Shown in pieces: positions 63,384-64,000 of a stretch of DNA of 64,000 nt (the first letter of the stretch is position 1; each line of letters opens with the position of its first letter). The DNA lies in the NCBI RefSeq assembly GCF_964199965.1, contig NZ_CAXMZT010000001.1, positions 62,001 to 126,000 on the forward strand, given 5' to 3'. Position numbers and translations under genes: made by a program. The notes under the pieces were generated by a model. The model saw only the letters and a program-made list of their open reading frames with translations, was not told the origin of the DNA and searched no databases. The DNA is from JAFIFT01 sp020051095. Lineage in GTDB: Bacteria > Pseudomonadota > Gammaproteobacteria > Legionellales > Legionellaceae.

Positions 63384-64000
63384 CTCAAACATTATTGATA
63401 ACTGGCGCAAGTCGAGGCATTGGGCGTGAGATCGCTTTAAAATTTGCTGCACAGGGTGCAAACATTGCTATCGCAGCAAAGTCAGATAAACCCCATCCAA
63501 CGTTAGCGGGTACGATATTTACGGTTGCGAAAGAAATTGAAGACGCAGGTGGCAAAGCATTACCAATCACTTGCGATGTTCGCTTTGAAGATCAAGTCAA
63601 AAATGCCATTGAACAAACCGTATCGCATTTTGGTGGGTTGGACTGTCTGGTCAATAATGCAAGTGCTATTAGTTTAACTAATACGCTAGATACGGACATG
63701 AAACGCTATGATTTAATGCATGCTGTCAATGTCAGAGCAACCTATATGTGCTCAAAGCATGCCATACCGCATTTAAAAAAATCGAATAATCCGCATATTC
63801 TAACACTTTCTCCACCGCTAACTATGCATGCCAAATGGTTTGGCCCTCATTTGGCTTACACCATGAGCAAATATGGCATGAGCATGTGCACCCTCGGTTT
63901 ATCTGAAGAGTTAAGCGCGTTTGGTATTGCAGTGAACTCGCTTTGGCCAAGGACAACAATCGCAACCGATGCCGTTCGCGTCCATTTCCCAAAAGAAATT
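63380..64000 (+). CDS. HSDL2-like short-chain dehydrogenase, truncated by window edge
   Basis: The visible 207 residues, with no stop before the window ends, form most of a Rossmann SDR domain: TGASRGIGREIALKFA (8-23), DVRFEDQ, NNASAISLTNT, the Ser in LTLSPPLTM, and YTMSKYGMSM with the catalytic Tyr/Lys. The NNASAISLTNTLDT and SPPL/YGMSM strings are special to the hydroxysteroid-dehydrogenase-like-2 (HSDL2) group linked to lipid metabolism. It starts inside the aldehyde dehydrogenase stop (ATGA). Confidence 0.9.
   Translation, partial: MTQTLLITGASRGIGREIALKFAAQGANIAIAAKSDKPHPTLAGTIFTVAKEIEDAGGKALPITCDVRFEDQVKNAIEQTVSHFGGLDCLVNNASAISLTNTLDTDMKRYDLMHAVNVRATYMCSKHAIPHLKKSNNPHILTLSPPLTMHAKWFGPHLAYTMSKYGMSMCTLGLSEELSAFGIAVNSLWPRTTIATDAVRVHFPKEI

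Noticed and set aside
1..64000. tRNA, rRNA, riboswitch or phage genes
   Set aside because: Looked for T-loop motifs, known leader structures and integrase/transposase products; none was convincing.

Overview
This window comes from an AT-rich gammaproteobacterial chromosome. Housekeeping clusters (rpmF-plsX-fabHDG-acpP-fabF-mltG-tmk-holB-tatD, mrdAB-rlmH-rsfS, dacA-ybeD-lipB, secA-mutT, ackA-pta, prpBCD, hutUH) resemble the usual gamma-proteobacterial orders. A LapB/LssB-type type I exporter lies near a DedA+PAP2+LssY_C protein, the architecture of LssY in the Legionella lss locus. There is also a large cytosolic-looking patatin phospholipase, and short inverted-repeat elements. Together these suggest Legionella or a close relative in Legionellales. 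That assignment is inference; no rRNA is present to settle it.

Layout. 1-314: start of a small membrane protein running off the left edge. 412-530: degenerate palindromic repeat. 564-3867 (minus): HlyD-type adaptor and ABC exporter of a type I secretion system. 3987-4226: exported six-cysteine mini-protein with symmetric cysteine spacing. 4234-8727 (minus): unknown multispanning protein, YkuD L,D-transpeptidase, LssY-like protein. 8730-12432 (minus): lipB, ybeD, dacA, erpA, mnmA. 12511-22658 (plus): yceD, rpmF, fatty-acid synthesis genes, mltG, tmk, holB, pilZ, tatD. 22655-23845 (minus): Bcr/CflA drug transporter. 24159-32743 (plus): anmK, lapB, a lytic transglycosylase lipoprotein, adk, a thioredoxin-like protein, dusA, secA, mutT. 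32770-35955 (minus): glpD, a Bax-inhibitor-1 protein, rph. 36222-37371 (plus): TerC-family protein and hemJ. 37402-37909 (minus): a two-TM protein coupled to a 58-residue rubredoxin. 38052-39332: hemL. 39340-39505: a MITE-like element with perfect 27-bp inverted termini. 39506-42720 (minus): ackA-pta. 42894-50436 (plus): mnmC, an unknown cytosolic protein, a PhzF-family enzyme, prpBCD. 50575-53301: 908-residue patatin protein. 53281-58610 (minus): mrdB(rodA), mrdA, rlmH, rsfS, a POT peptide transporter. 58758-64000 (plus): hutU, hutH, an aldehyde dehydrogenase and the start of an HSDL2-like SDR.

How the genes work together. Much of the window serves the envelope: acyl chains (fab/plsX/acpP), LPS control (lapB), peptidoglycan synthesis and turnover (mrdA, mrdB, dacA, mltG, anmK, L,D-transpeptidase, lytic transglycosylase), and export (SecA, type I secretion). 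Carbon entry fits an amino-acid and propionate user: histidine to urocanate to imidazolone propionate (hutH, hutU), propionyl-CoA through the methylcitrate cycle (prpBCD), acetate overflow (pta-ackA), glycerol-3-phosphate (glpD) and peptide import (POT). tRNA modification is well represented (mnmA, mnmC, dusA, rph).

The best candidates for something undescribed are the 908-residue patatin protein with large unassigned flanking domains, the six-cysteine exported peptide beside the secretion genes, and a dispersed family of short inverted repeats sharing TATACCC/GGGTATA ends at four intergenic sites. No CRISPR array, tRNA, rRNA, phage or transposase gene was seen.
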